A stretch of DNA of 64,000 bases, taken from the NCBI GenBank assembly GCA_900079695.1, contig LT599022.1, positions 1,945,245 to 2,009,244 on the forward strand, in the 5' to 3' direction. Positions 8,533 through 17,523 of this stretch are shown piece by piece. The position numbers and the translations under genes were made by a program. Each line of letters begins with the position of its first letter. Positions within the stretch are counted from its first letter, which is position 1. Origin of the DNA: an uncultured Alphaproteobacteria bacterium. Lineage in GTDB: Bacteria > Pseudomonadota > Alphaproteobacteria > Rhodospirillales > Rhodospirillaceae. The notes below the pieces were generated by a model. That model had not been told where the DNA came from and made no database searches. It was given only the letters and a program-made list of their open reading frames with translations.

Positions 8533-9174
8533 ATGCCGCCCCGCGCGAAAACAAAGTTGCCCCCCCCGTCCACTGCCCATAGCAGCGCCGATGCGCAGCC
8601 CGGCCTCCAGCAAGGAGCCCAGCGAACTCGCGACCGCATCCTGCAGGCCGCCCGCGAACTGGTGCTGGAGGAAGGTGCCAGTCGCTTGACACTGGACGCC
8701 GTCGTTGTGCGGGCCGGGTTGAGCAAAGGGGCGTTTCTCTATCACTTCAAGACCAAACGCGATTTGTTCGTGACACTGATCGACGAGATGATCCGGGCGT
8801 TCGACGCGGTACAAGCCAATCACGAGCGCAGGTTTGCCGGAGATCCGGACCCCTGGCTGTCGAGCCAGGTGGAAGCGATGCCCGACGACGAGATGCAGAA
8901 GATGGGCGCAGCGCTGCTCGCGGCAGCTGCGGAAGATCCAACACTTCTCGACCCACTGCGCGAGTGGTACCGCGTGCAGTACGAACGCGTGCGTCGATCC
9001 CCGCGTGGCACCGAGACCGCGGCACTCATCATGCTGGCATTGGATGGCGCCCTGTTCGCCGATCTTCTGGGTTTGCCAATACTCGCACCCGCAGAGCGGC
9101 GGCATTTCTTTCGGGCGCTCCAGGATCTCGCCTCGGGCCATCTCGAACTTGTCCCGGCAAAAGGACGCACATGA
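8533..9174 (+). CDS. TetR-family repressor of the RND/MCE operon
   Basis: 213 residues. The helix-turn-helix lies at about 35-80 (RTRDRILQAARELVLEEGAS, then LTLDAVVVRAGLSKGAFLYH and F), the strongest TetR signature. A roughly 30-residue polar N-terminal extension precedes it. The C-terminal ligand domain is of the kind found beside efflux genes. A 20-bp palindrome lies just upstream, and the stop overlaps the start of the membrane-fusion gene (ATGA), so it is the first gene of the operon. The inducer is unknown but probably a pump substrate. Confidence 0.9.
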   Translation: MPPRAKTKLPPPSTAHSSADAQPGLQQGAQRTRDRILQAARELVLEEGASRLTLDAVVVRAGLSKGAFLYHFKTKRDLFVTLIDEMIRAFDAVQANHERRFAGDPDPWLSSQVEAMPDDEMQKMGAALLAAAAEDPTLLDPLREWYRVQYERVRRSPRGTETAALIMLALDGALFADLLGLPILAPAERRHFFRALQDLASGHLELVPAKGRT

Positions 9175-10337
9175 GTCGCGTCCGTAGCGGTGTCATGACC
9201 GCGTGCGCACCGCGCTCCTTGGCGGTTGCTTGCACACTATCCATTTCGACTCTGCTCTCAGGGTGCGGAAACTCGCAATCCACCGTATCCGAGCCTCCGC
9301 GCGCAGTGAAGCTCGCCGCCGCGCAGTCGGATCTCCCGCATAGCTCTCGCATCGAATTGACTGGCTCGGCGCGAGCAACCGAGCGCAGCATCCTAGGATT
9401 TGAAACAGGAGGACGGATCGCCAAGTTGAACGTCGACGTGGGTGAACGGTTCTCCCGCGGCCAAGTCCTGGCAGAACTTGATGCGCAACCTGACCGGCTT
9501 CGCGTGACACAAGCGCAAGCATCCCTGGCGGCCGCCGAAGCCGGCCTGATGGATCGACGTGTACAGACAGATCAACAGCGCCGGTTGCTCGAAAGCGAAG
9601 TCATCTCCCCTGCTGCGTTCGAGAGCGCGAAGGCGCAGCTAGCGGTCGCAGAGGGTCAAGCGCGCACTGCCAAGGCGGCGCTTGGCCTGGCCGAACGAGC
9701 ACAACGTGGCACGATGATCGTCGCTCCTTTCGATGGTGTCGTGGCGGAAAAGCTGGCTTTGGCGTTCACCGACATTGCTGCTGGTGCGCCGGTATTTCAG
9801 GTCGACGGCGTGCGCAGTGGCACTGAGATCATCGCGAACGCGTCTACTACACAGGCACCTCACATAGATGTCGGCCAACGCGCAGAACTGAGCTGGAGCG
9901 GAGCCGAACAACCAATCCGAGCGGTGGTACGTCGTGTCGGTCTGCGCGCCGAAAATGGCTCGCTCCTACCCGTGGTGCTAGTGCCTGAAGATAACGCGCA
10001 AGCGCGCGCACTTCGGCCAGGTATTCCCGTACAGGTCGTGCTCGACGCACCTGCGGCAACCTCCAAGACCTCTCGGCCCGAGACTGTATCCATACCTTAT
10101 GCCTCGCTGGTGCTCGGCACGAAGCCGGGCGAGGCTTCCGTCTTCGTCTACACCCCTGAAGATAAGAAGGTGCACCGTCGCGCGGTGCGCTTCACGCCGG
10201 TACAGGAAGGAGACAGCGCGCGCGTCCTCGCTGGACTCAAGCCCGGCGAGACGGTGGTTGCCGCCGGAGGAGGATGGCTCACCGATGGACAGCCAGTGAC
10301 ACCACTGGAAGCCACCACTCAATTGACCAAGCGCTAA
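9171..10337 (+). CDS. RND membrane-fusion (periplasmic adaptor) lipoprotein
   Basis: 388 residues from ATG 9171, coupled to tetR. The lipobox is LLSGC near residue 32. Barrel-sandwich halves are visible at FETGGRIAKLNVDVGERFSR and GTMIVAPFDGVVAEKLALAF, separated by an alpha hairpin rich in Ala, Glu and Gln. The C-terminus has the membrane-proximal domain ending in VVAAGGGWLTDGQPV. It bridges the RND permease and the outer-membrane tunnel. The permease gene follows after 24 bp. Confidence 0.9.
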   Translation: MSRVRSGVMTACAPRSLAVACTLSISTLLSGCGNSQSTVSEPPRAVKLAAAQSDLPHSSRIELTGSARATERSILGFETGGRIAKLNVDVGERFSRGQVLAELDAQPDRLRVTQAQASLAAAEAGLMDRRVQTDQQRRLLESEVISPAAFESAKAQLAVAEGQARTAKAALGLAERAQRGTMIVAPFDGVVAEKLALAFTDIAAGAPVFQVDGVRSGTEIIANASTTQAPHIDVGQRAELSWSGAEQPIRAVVRRVGLRAENGSLLPVVLVPEDNAQARALRPGIPVQVVLDAPAATSKTSRPETVSIPYASLVLGTKPGEASVFVYTPEDKKVHRRAVRFTPVQEGDSARVLAGLKPGETVVAAGGGWLTDGQPVTPLEATTQLTKR

Positions 10338-10361
10338 CGCGATCCACCAGGTTACTTCATC

Positions 10362-13300
10362 ATGAAGATCACCGAGATGGCGCTGCGCGCCAGTCGACTT
10401 ACCTACTTTGTAGCGCTCATCATTTTCGTCGCCGGCATCGCGACCTTCCTGAATTTTCCTTCTCAGGAGGAGCCGACTGTCACGGTCCGCGATGCGATGG
10501 TCACGGCGTTGAACCCGGGGCTGCCCGCCGAACGCGTTGAGCAACTCATTGCCCGGCCGATCGAGGAGCGCTTGCGCGAACTGGCAGAGGTCAAGCGCGT
10601 GACGAGCACCGTGCGCGCAGGCAGCGCCATGATCCAGGTCACGATCTGGGACCGCTACACCGACTTGGCACCGATCTGGCAGCGCGTCCGGGCCAAGGTC
10701 GCCGATTCGAAGGATGCCTTACCACAGAGCACGATGGGGCCTTTCGTCGACGAAGACTTCGGCCGCGTCGCGGTTGCCTCGATTGCGGTCACTGCACCAG
10801 GTTACTCCATGAGCGAGATGCGCGTCGCGCTCAAGCAGATGCGCGACCGCCTGTACACCGTGCCTGGTATTGAGCGCATCACTTTCTACGGCCTGCAGGA
10901 AGAGCGCGTCTATCTCGAATTCGATCGGCCTAGGCTCGCGCGATTGGAGCTGACACCACAGGGGGTGATCGACCAACTCGTCAAACAGAACGTCGTCGCT
11001 TCGGGTGGACAAATTGTTGTCGGCGGCATCAATGCAACCTTGGCGGTCAGTGGCGAAGTGCGTGACGCTCCCTCCCTGCGAGCAATGCCGATCGCGCTGC
11101 CACGACCGCAAAGTAGTACGGCGCCCGTGCCGACGATCGCATTGGGTGAACTGGCGCAGGTGAGTGTGCGGCCAGCCGATCCGCCGGAATCTGCTGCCAT
11201 CTACAAAGGCCAGCCCGCTGTCGTCATGGCGGTTTCGATGGCCTCCGGTCAGAACGTGGAGCAGTTCGGAAAAGCGCTCAAAGCACGGGTTGCAGACCAG
11301 GAGAAGCTGCTGCCGGCGGGTTTCGATCTGTCATACGTCACTTTCCAGGCCGATGTCGTCAAGCACGAGATGGGCAAAATGAACCACGTCATGATGGAGA
11401 CGATCATCGTCGTCCTCGGTGTCGTCGTGCTATTTCTCGGTTGGCGCACCGGGATCATCGTGGGCATGATCGTGCCGTTGACGATCCTCAGTGCACTCAT
11501 CGTCATGCGCGCGATGAACATCGAGCTTCAGAACGTCTCGATGGGCGCCATCATCATTGCGCTCGGCTTGTTGGTGGACAACGGCATTGTGATTGCCGAA
11601 GACATCGAACGCCGCCTGGCCGGTGGCGAAGATCGTAAGCATGCCTGCCTCGAGGCGGGCCGCACGCTCGCCATTCCGCTGCTCACGTCCTCGCTCGTGA
11701 TCGTGATCGTGTTCTCGCCGTTCTTTTTTGGCCAGAACGCCACGAGCGAGTATCTGCACAATCTCGTGGTCGTGCTGGCACTGACGTTGTTCGCTTCGTG
11801 GCTGCTGTGCCTGACTGTCACGCCCCTATTGTGCTACCACTTCGCCAAACCCCATCACAAGCAGGAGCAGGGCGACGCCTATGCCACCCGCTTCTACCGT
11901 GGCTACCGGCGCGTACTGGAGTGGGTGCTCCACCATAAGGCGGTCTATGTAGCGTCGATGATCGCGGCGCTTGCCATTGCGCTGTATGGCTTCACCACCC
12001 TGCCGTACGATTTCATGCCCAAGTCCGACCGGCTTCAGTTCCAGATTCCGGTGCAGCTCGCCCCCGGTACCGACTCGCGCGAAACGCTCGCCCGCGTGAA
12101 GCAGATCAGTGGTTGGCTGGGCGACACGAACATCAATCCAGAAGTCTCCGATCACATCGGCTACGTCGCCGATGGTGGCCCGCGCTTCATCCTTAGCCTG
12201 AATCCACCACTGCCGGCATCGAACATCGCGTACTTCGTTGTCACATTGAAGCCGAAGAGCGACATCGACGCCGTCCTCGCCCGCACCCGCAGCTACTTTG
12301 CGCAAGCACATGGCGACGTGCGCGCCGAGCCCAAGCGTTTCTCGCTCGGTGCGACCGAGTCAGGGACTGCCATTTATCGCGTCAGCGGTCCGGATGAGGA
12401 GGTATTGTTGGGGGCCGCGTCCAAAATCGAAGCAGCGCTGCGCAAGCTGCCCGGCACCATCAACGTCAAGAACGATTGGGATACGCGCGTTGGCCGCATC
12501 GACGTACGGGTCGACCAGGACCGCGCGCGTCGGGCGGGCGTGACGACTGAAGACATCGCTGGCGGGCTGGATGTCCGCTACAGCGGCAGATCGATCTCGG
12601 TTATTCGCGACGGTGACACCTCCGTCCCGATCGTCCTGCGCAGTATCGTAAGCGAGCGTCGCAGCACGGCAGACGTAGGCGCGACGCTCATCTATCCCAC
12701 CAACGGCGGTCCAGCGGTGACGCTGGCTCAGGTCGCAGACGTATCGCTCGCGAGCGAGCCCTCGGTCATCCAACGGCGCAATCTCATCCGCACGATCACC
12801 GTGCAAGGACAGAACACCTCTTACACCGCCCAGGAGATCATCAACCGCCTGGCGCCTAGCGTCGCTGCCCTGGACCTGCCCGCGGGCTACTCGGTTGAAC
12901 TTGGCGGCGAGATCGAGGAAGCCGCCGAATCGAACGCCGCGCTGTCGACCTACATGCCCCTCGCATTTCTGGCGATGCTGATGCTGTTCGTATGGCAGTT
13001 CAATTCTTTCCGCAAGCTCGGTGTGATCCTCGCGACGATCCCTTTCACGCTTATCGGCGTGGTATTGGCTCTGAAGCTGACCGGCACACCTTTCAGCTTC
13101 ATGGCGACCTTCGGCGTACTGGCCCTGTTCGGGATCATTGTCAACAACGCCGTGCTCTTGCTGGAACGCATCGACCAGGGGCTAGCGGAAGGCCTGCCAC
13201 GCCATGAAGCCTTGGTTGGGGCCGCGATACAACGGCTTCGTCCAATCGTGATGACCAAGGTCACCTGCATTTCGGGACTGGTGCCACTCATGCTCTTCTC

Positions 13301-13466
13301 CGGACCATTATGGAAAGGGATGGCGATCGCGATGATCGGTGGGCTGGCACTCGGAACGCTGGTGACGTTGGGCTTGATTCCGCTGCTTTACGAAGTCCTG
13401 TTTGGAATCAAGCGAATTGGGCCGTGGAACCTGAGTGTCGCCACCGCGCATGGAGATCGCTCATGA
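10362..13466 (+). CDS. RND-family inner-membrane efflux permease
   Basis: 1034 residues, the normal size for the AcrB/MexB/VexF superfamily. TM1 is near residues 10-30, the porter domain follows (EEPTVTVRDAMVTALNPG and NPGLPAERVEQLIARPIEER), TM2-6 span about 335-500, and a second half repeats the plan. The proton-relay Asp is D406 in LLVDNGIVIAEDIERRL; the second Asp of AcrB (D408) is replaced by Asn, as in some family branches. The stop overlaps the next gene by 4 bp. Drug or solvent export is likely; the substrate is not deducible. Confidence 0.95.
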   Translation: MKITEMALRASRLTYFVALIIFVAGIATFLNFPSQEEPTVTVRDAMVTALNPGLPAERVEQLIARPIEERLRELAEVKRVTSTVRAGSAMIQVTIWDRYTDLAPIWQRVRAKVADSKDALPQSTMGPFVDEDFGRVAVASIAVTAPGYSMSEMRVALKQMRDRLYTVPGIERITFYGLQEERVYLEFDRPRLARLELTPQGVIDQLVKQNVVASGGQIVVGGINATLAVSGEVRDAPSLRAMPIALPRPQSSTAPVPTIALGELAQVSVRPADPPESAAIYKGQPAVVMAVSMASGQNVEQFGKALKARVADQEKLLPAGFDLSYVTFQADVVKHEMGKMNHVMMETIIVVLGVVVLFLGWRTGIIVGMIVPLTILSALIVMRAMNIELQNVSMGAIIIALGLLVDNGIVIAEDIERRLAGGEDRKHACLEAGRTLAIPLLTSSLVIVIVFSPFFFGQNATSEYLHNLVVVLALTLFASWLLCLTVTPLLCYHFAKPHHKQEQGDAYATRFYRGYRRVLEWVLHHKAVYVASMIAALAIALYGFTTLPYDFMPKSDRLQFQIPVQLAPGTDSRETLARVKQISGWLGDTNINPEVSDHIGYVADGGPRFILSLNPPLPASNIAYFVVTLKPKSDIDAVLARTRSYFAQAHGDVRAEPKRFSLGATESGTAIYRVSGPDEEVLLGAASKIEAALRKLPGTINVKNDWDTRVGRIDVRVDQDRARRAGVTTEDIAGGLDVRYSGRSISVIRDGDTSVPIVLRSIVSERRSTADVGATLIYPTNGGPAVTLAQVADVSLASEPSVIQRRNLIRTITVQGQNTSYTAQEIINRLAPSVAALDLPAGYSVELGGEIEEAAESNAALSTYMPLAFLAMLMLFVWQFNSFRKLGVILATIPFTLIGVVLALKLTGTPFSFMATFGVLALFGIIVNNAVLLLERIDQGLAEGLPRHEALVGAAIQRLRPIVMTKVTCISGLVPLMLFSGPLWKGMAIAMIGGLALGTLVTLGLIPLLYEVLFGIKRIGPWNLSVATAHGDRS

Positions 13467-13894
13467 GTCTCTTGCGAGCCGCCGCGTGCTGCGCATTCTC
13501 AGAATTCGTATGCACCCACGCTTCATGCGTATGTCTCGCTAGGCTTATGCGATTCAGCACCCATCCGCTGATCTGGAAATCCTGGTCGATTGTCATTGCC
13601 GCAGGGGTTCTAGGAGCGGGCTATCCACTGGGCCTGCGGGCCATCACGGCGGGCGGTCCGATGCGCTGGGTCGGCCTCTGTGTGGCAGTGACGTGCATGG
13701 CGGCCAGCGGCGCACTTTTGTGGTTCGCGCTCAAGCGGATTCCGATCAGCGCGGCCTCTGCAGCCTGGGCAGGAATCGGGCTACTTGGAAACTTGGGCGT
13801 CGGCGCCCTCCTACTAGGCGATGTCGCATCGGTAACGCGCTGGTCTGGCACCGCCCTCATCGCAGCAGGCATTGCCTGTCTTAGTTTCGTTTGA
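13463..13894 (+). CDS. SMR-like four-helix transporter
   Basis: 143 residues from ATG 13463, overlapping the RND stop (ATGA). ATG 13547 would give a 115-residue protein closer to SMR length; the first about 28 residues, with several Cys, are not typical. The later part has four hydrophobic segments and the SMR pattern KRIPISAASAAWAGIGLLGN followed by a GTALIAAGIACLSF end. No Glu equivalent to EmrE E14 is evident in the first helix, so transport activity is uncertain. It links the RND half of the operon to the lipid-transport half. Confidence 0.65.
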   Translation: MSLLRAAACCAFSEFVCTHASCVCLARLMRFSTHPLIWKSWSIVIAAGVLGAGYPLGLRAITAGGPMRWVGLCVAVTCMAASGALLWFALKRIPISAASAAWAGIGLLGNLGVGALLLGDVASVTRWSGTALIAAGIACLSFV

Positions 13895-13909
13895 TCAAGG
13901 AGACCCATT

Positions 13910-14530
13910 ATGAAGAGCAAAACTGCATTGATCCGCGGCGGCATCTTTTTTTGCGTAGCAGGCGCGCTCTCTGGATGCGCGACCAACAGCATGACGCGCT
14001 CCGGATTTCTCGGCGACTACGAGAAGTTATCGCCGACACGATACGAGAACGTACTGATGTACCGCGCAGCGGGATTCGAGCCCAAGCGTTATGCCGCTGT
14101 CGTGGTGGAAGAAGCGCAGATCAAGACCGCCTCGGGTCGCATCGATGGGCTCGATGACGCGCAGCAGCGCGAAGTGCTAGACCATGTGACGAGCGAACTG
14201 AAACGCCAGGAAGGCAAAAGTCCCGCCCCCCCAGGTGGCGCGGGACAGGTTCGGGTGCGTGTAGCGGTCACCGAACTGCAGACACCGAATCGGGCAGTCA
14301 ATGCAATGACGACCCTGCTGGTTGGACCCGTGACGACGGGTGGTGCCAGCCTAGAGTTCGAAGCAGTCGATTTAAGGACGGGACGCCGGGTTGCTGCCGC
14401 CAGTTGCTTCGAGCGCGGCAACGTCATTAAAGAGTTCGCCGGTTCGTACACATTGCTGGGTCATGCCAAAGCGGCGATCACGAACTGCATCGAGCGCATC
14501 GACAGCGCTTGGCGGGACACGCAGCCATGA
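13910..14530 (+). CDS. DUF3313-family outer-membrane lipoprotein
   Basis: 206 residues with signal and lipobox (AGALSGCATN, Cys23). The mature sequence has the DUF3313 pattern: SGFLGDYEKLSP near the start, then a central VVVEEAQIK strand and the late segment GASLEFEAVDLRTGRRVAA. The family function is not established; members often accompany envelope stress or transport genes. ATG 13910 follows AAGGAG, and the stop overlaps the MlaE-like gene (ATGA). A role in the downstream MCE transporter is inferred from position only. Confidence 0.8.
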   Translation: MKSKTALIRGGIFFCVAGALSGCATNSMTRSGFLGDYEKLSPTRYENVLMYRAAGFEPKRYAAVVVEEAQIKTASGRIDGLDDAQQREVLDHVTSELKRQEGKSPAPPGGAGQVRVRVAVTELQTPNRAVNAMTTLLVGPVTTGGASLEFEAVDLRTGRRVAAASCFERGNVIKEFAGSYTLLGHAKAAITNCIERIDSAWRDTQP

Positions 14531-15684
14531 GCAACGCTTCACAGGCTTGGCTCCGGCAGGATGCCATGGTCGGCGGTGATCACAAATGGCTGGCGGGTGG
14601 CGACTGGACGATAGAGCACTACGCCAGTCTGGCAAAATCCGTGTCCGCCGCCCGCATCAGTCATGCCGAGGGGTACGCCACTCCCTTACTCGACTGGACG
14701 CAAGTCCAGAGACTGGACACCGCCGGCGCGGCTCTGCTGGTGGAAATTCTCGGGCCAGACTCGATACTCGACCGGCCGGAGGCAGCTCCAAATCTGTCCT
14801 CGGATCGCCTCGCCCTAATGAGAGCGCTGGCCGCCGCTGCTACCGATCAGCAGAAGACGGAGAAAGCAGCGGTGAGCGGGAATCCTCTGCTCCGCGGTCT
14901 GGGACGCATAGGCCTGACCTTGGAACAGGGCTGTCGTGCGTGTCTTGGTCTGGCCGGGTTCGTGGGCCAGATCATCGAAACATGGAGCCGTACCGTTCGT
15001 CACCCGCGTCGCTGGCGCGCGACCTCGGTGATCGCTCAAATCCAGCGATCAGCGGTGGACGCCATTCCCATCGTGGCGCTACTGAGCTTCATGGTAGGAA
15101 TGGTGGTGGCGTTCCTGGGAGCAACGGTGCTGGCCAACTTCGGTGCGAGCATCTTCTCGGTGCATCTGGTCGCCTTCTCGTTCATGCGCGAGTTCGGAGT
15201 GCTGCTCCCGGCCATATTGATTGCAGGCCGTACCGCAAGCGCGTACACCGCCCAAATCGGTTCGATGAAGGCAAATGAAGAGATCGATGCGCTTCGCTCC
15301 AACGCGCTCGACCCCATCGAGTTACTGGTGCTGCCACGCGTGCTGGCGCTTCTTGTGTCCTTGCCACTGCTCACCTTAGTAGGCATCTTGGCTGGCATTG
15401 CGGGCGGCGCCACCGTATGCGCACTGAGCTTGGAAATTCCTCCCGCACAGTTCCTTGCCATCGTGCAGGAAAAAATCGAGGTGCGCCATTTTCTTGTCGG
15501 AATGAGCAAGTCCCCGCTCTTCGCGGTGATGATCGCCGCTATCGGCTGCCATGAAGGGTTCAAGGTCGCCGGTAGCGCTGAGTCGGTAGGCGACCACACG
15601 ACGTCTAGTGTCGTGCAATCAATCTTCATGGTGATCCTGATAGACGCCATCGCTGCACTGTTCTTCATGGAGATGGGCTGGTGA
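14527..15684 (+). CDS. MlaE/YrbE-type ABC permease with N-terminal STAS-like domain
   Basis: 385 residues. Residues about 20-100 (LLDWTQVQRLDTAGAALLVE) resemble the MlaB-type STAS domain fused to the permease, as in stand-alone MCE loci. From about 160 onwards is the MlaE permease: IPIVALLSFMVGMVVAFLGA, the conserved EFGVLLPAILIAGRTASAY, then MKANEEIDALRSNALDPIE and the final helices. It forms the inner-membrane lipid channel with the following ATPase. Overlaps by 4 bp occur on both sides. Confidence 0.9.
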   Translation: MSNASQAWLRQDAMVGGDHKWLAGGDWTIEHYASLAKSVSAARISHAEGYATPLLDWTQVQRLDTAGAALLVEILGPDSILDRPEAAPNLSSDRLALMRALAAAATDQQKTEKAAVSGNPLLRGLGRIGLTLEQGCRACLGLAGFVGQIIETWSRTVRHPRRWRATSVIAQIQRSAVDAIPIVALLSFMVGMVVAFLGATVLANFGASIFSVHLVAFSFMREFGVLLPAILIAGRTASAYTAQIGSMKANEEIDALRSNALDPIELLVLPRVLALLVSLPLLTLVGILAGIAGGATVCALSLEIPPAQFLAIVQEKIEVRHFLVGMSKSPLFAVMIAAIGCHEGFKVAGSAESVGDHTTSSVVQSIFMVILIDAIAALFFMEMGW

Positions 15685-16502
15685 GCGCGGTGAAGCAAGA
15701 CACCGACAACGGTGTGCGACACGCTATTGAAGTGCGCGGCCTGGACAACAGGTTTGGAACCCAGCAGGTCCATCAGGACCTAGACCTGGACGTGCGGCGC
15801 GGGGAAATCCTTGGCGTGGTGGGAGGGTCAGGCACCGGGAAATCCGTGCTCTTGCGTAGCGTCGTCGGGCTGCAGAAGCCGCATTCGGGCGTGGTCCGTA
15901 TCGGGGGGCGCGACCTACTGCGAGCCCAATGGCTTGCGCGCGCGCGTATGGAGCGAAGGTTCGGCATTCTGTTCCAGAAGGGCGCGTTGTATTCATCGCT
16001 GACCGTCTTGGAGAACGTCGCTCTTCCTTTGATCGAGCATGTCGGTCTGGCGCGGCCTCTTGCCGAGCGTTTGGCAAGAAGCAAGCTGGGCTTGGTGGGG
16101 TTGCCTGCCGGAGCGGGAGACAAGTATCCGGCCTCGTTGTCCGGAGGCATGGTGAAACGAGCAGCACTGGCGAGAGCCTTGGCGCTTGATGCGAACATCC
16201 TGTTTCTTGACGAACCCACCGCAGGACTGGATCCAATCGGGGCTGCATCTTTCGACCAATTGATTCTGACCCTGCGCAATGCACTGGGCCTCACGGTGTT
16301 TCTGGTAACCCACGACCTCGATACGCTGTACACCATATGCGACCGTGTCGCGGTCCTGGCGAACCAGAAGGTACTCATCAACGACGGCATCGAGGCAGTC
16401 GAGCGCTTCAAGCACCCGTGGATACAGGAATACTTTCACGGCCCCCGTGGCCGTGCGGCCGCACAGGCCACTGGTGCTTCCAGCCAAGAGACGCAGCCAT
16501 GA
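15681..16502 (+). CDS. MlaF-type ABC transporter ATPase
   Basis: 273 residues from GTG 15681, overlapping the permease stop (GTGA). Walker A is GGSGTGKSVLLRSVVGLQKP (about 49-68), the signature motif is ASLSGGMVKRAALARALALD, Walker B is ANILFLDEPTAGLDP, and the switch His is in VTHDLDTL. These are the MlaF/Ttg2A features for MCE-type lipid transport rather than drug export. It supplies ATP-driven force to the MlaE-like channel. Confidence 0.92.
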   Translation: MSAVKQDTDNGVRHAIEVRGLDNRFGTQQVHQDLDLDVRRGEILGVVGGSGTGKSVLLRSVVGLQKPHSGVVRIGGRDLLRAQWLARARMERRFGILFQKGALYSSLTVLENVALPLIEHVGLARPLAERLARSKLGLVGLPAGAGDKYPASLSGGMVKRAALARALALDANILFLDEPTAGLDPIGAASFDQLILTLRNALGLTVFLVTHDLDTLYTICDRVAVLANQKVLINDGIEAVERFKHPWIQEYFHGPRGRAAAQATGASSQETQP

Positions 16503-16591
16503 AACCCCTCCGCATCTGCATCATTCTTCCGTCGCGCACGCATTGGGCTGGGCGCACGCAATATTTAAACTCTGAGAACGAGGTGGTCTGA
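16499..16591 (+). CDS. Possible 30-residue coupled peptide ORF
   Basis: An ATG overlapping the MlaF stop (ATGA) opens a 30-residue frame that ends 2 bp before the MlaD-like ATG. It has no recognisable domain, signal or helix pattern. It may be a translated spacer that keeps ribosomes moving to the next gene, or the decayed end of a longer protein. Support is positional only. Confidence 0.25.
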   Translation: MKPLRICIILPSRTHWAGRTQYLNSENEVV

Positions 16592-16593
16592 TC

Positions 16594-17523
16594 ATGGAAC
16601 CACGTGCCCATCATGTATTCATTGGTCTGTTCGTCGTGCTGCTCGGTGCGATTGGTATTGGCTTCGCGCTTTGGCTCAGCGACACACGTTCCGACCACGA
16701 TTACCAGTATTACCGGATTATGTTCGATGAGCCAGTGACCGGGCTTACGCCCGGCAGCCAGGTTCAGTACAGCGGAATCACGATTGGCGAAGTCGTTGCA
16801 CTTTCTCTTTCACCGCGAGACCCAAGGCGGGCGATAGCGCGCGTACGCATCAATGCCACCATCCCGGTCCGGCAGGATACCCGCGCTGAATTGGTCATCA
16901 CGGGAATTACCGGCAACGCGGTGATCGAGTTGAGCGACGGTGGGCCAAACGTGCCATTGCTGGATCGGAGAGAGGACGAGGAACCGTTGATCCTCGCACC
17001 ACGTTCGGCGATGGCATCCCTGGTCTCCGGTGAGGGGAACAGCATGACGACACTCAACGGCATCTTGCTGCGCACGCAGGAGTTACTGTCGAAGGAGAAT
17101 TTGGCTCTTGTGCACCGCAGTCTGGTGAATCTTGAACAGACCACGGGCGCGGTCGCTGACCAGAGGGCCGAGATCGCGACGTTAATCAGCAATCTGACCG
17201 AAGCAAGCAGAGAATCGACAGCTGCCGTGCGCCAAGCAAATAGCACTCTTCGCGATGCCAACCTGCTACTAAATAACGATGGTAAGCAAATCATGGTGAA
17301 CACGCGTGATGCAACGGCATCCCTCGAACGCGCCGCTTTCAGGGTTGAGACGCTACTGCAAAACAATCAGGAATCGCTGAACCAGGGCTTGGCCGCCACA
17401 GGTCCTGCCATGCACGAACTCCAGCAGGCGCTGGCCAATCTAAACACCGTGCTGCGCCGACTGGATCGCAATCCGGCGCAATACCTGCTCGGTGGAGAGA
17501 ACATTGAGGAAACCAAGCCGTGA
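16594..17523 (+). CDS. MlaD/MCE-domain periplasmic lipid-transport protein
   Basis: 309 residues. A single N-terminal membrane helix (HVFIGLFVVLLGAIGIGFAL) is followed by the MCE domain at about 35-125, with VTGLTPGSQVQYSGITIGEV and a GNAVIELSDG strand. A long helical tail (about 150-300) is predicted to be coiled, as in tunnel- or needle-forming MCE proteins. It would form a hexameric ring on the MlaEF complex and shuttle lipids or hydrophobic compounds across the periplasm. The stop overlaps the next gene (GTGA). Confidence 0.92.
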   Translation: MEPRAHHVFIGLFVVLLGAIGIGFALWLSDTRSDHDYQYYRIMFDEPVTGLTPGSQVQYSGITIGEVVALSLSPRDPRRAIARVRINATIPVRQDTRAELVITGITGNAVIELSDGGPNVPLLDRREDEEPLILAPRSAMASLVSGEGNSMTTLNGILLRTQELLSKENLALVHRSLVNLEQTTGAVADQRAEIATLISNLTEASRESTAAVRQANSTLRDANLLLNNDGKQIMVNTRDATASLERAAFRVETLLQNNQESLNQGLAATGPAMHELQQALANLNTVLRRLDRNPAQYLLGGENIEETKP

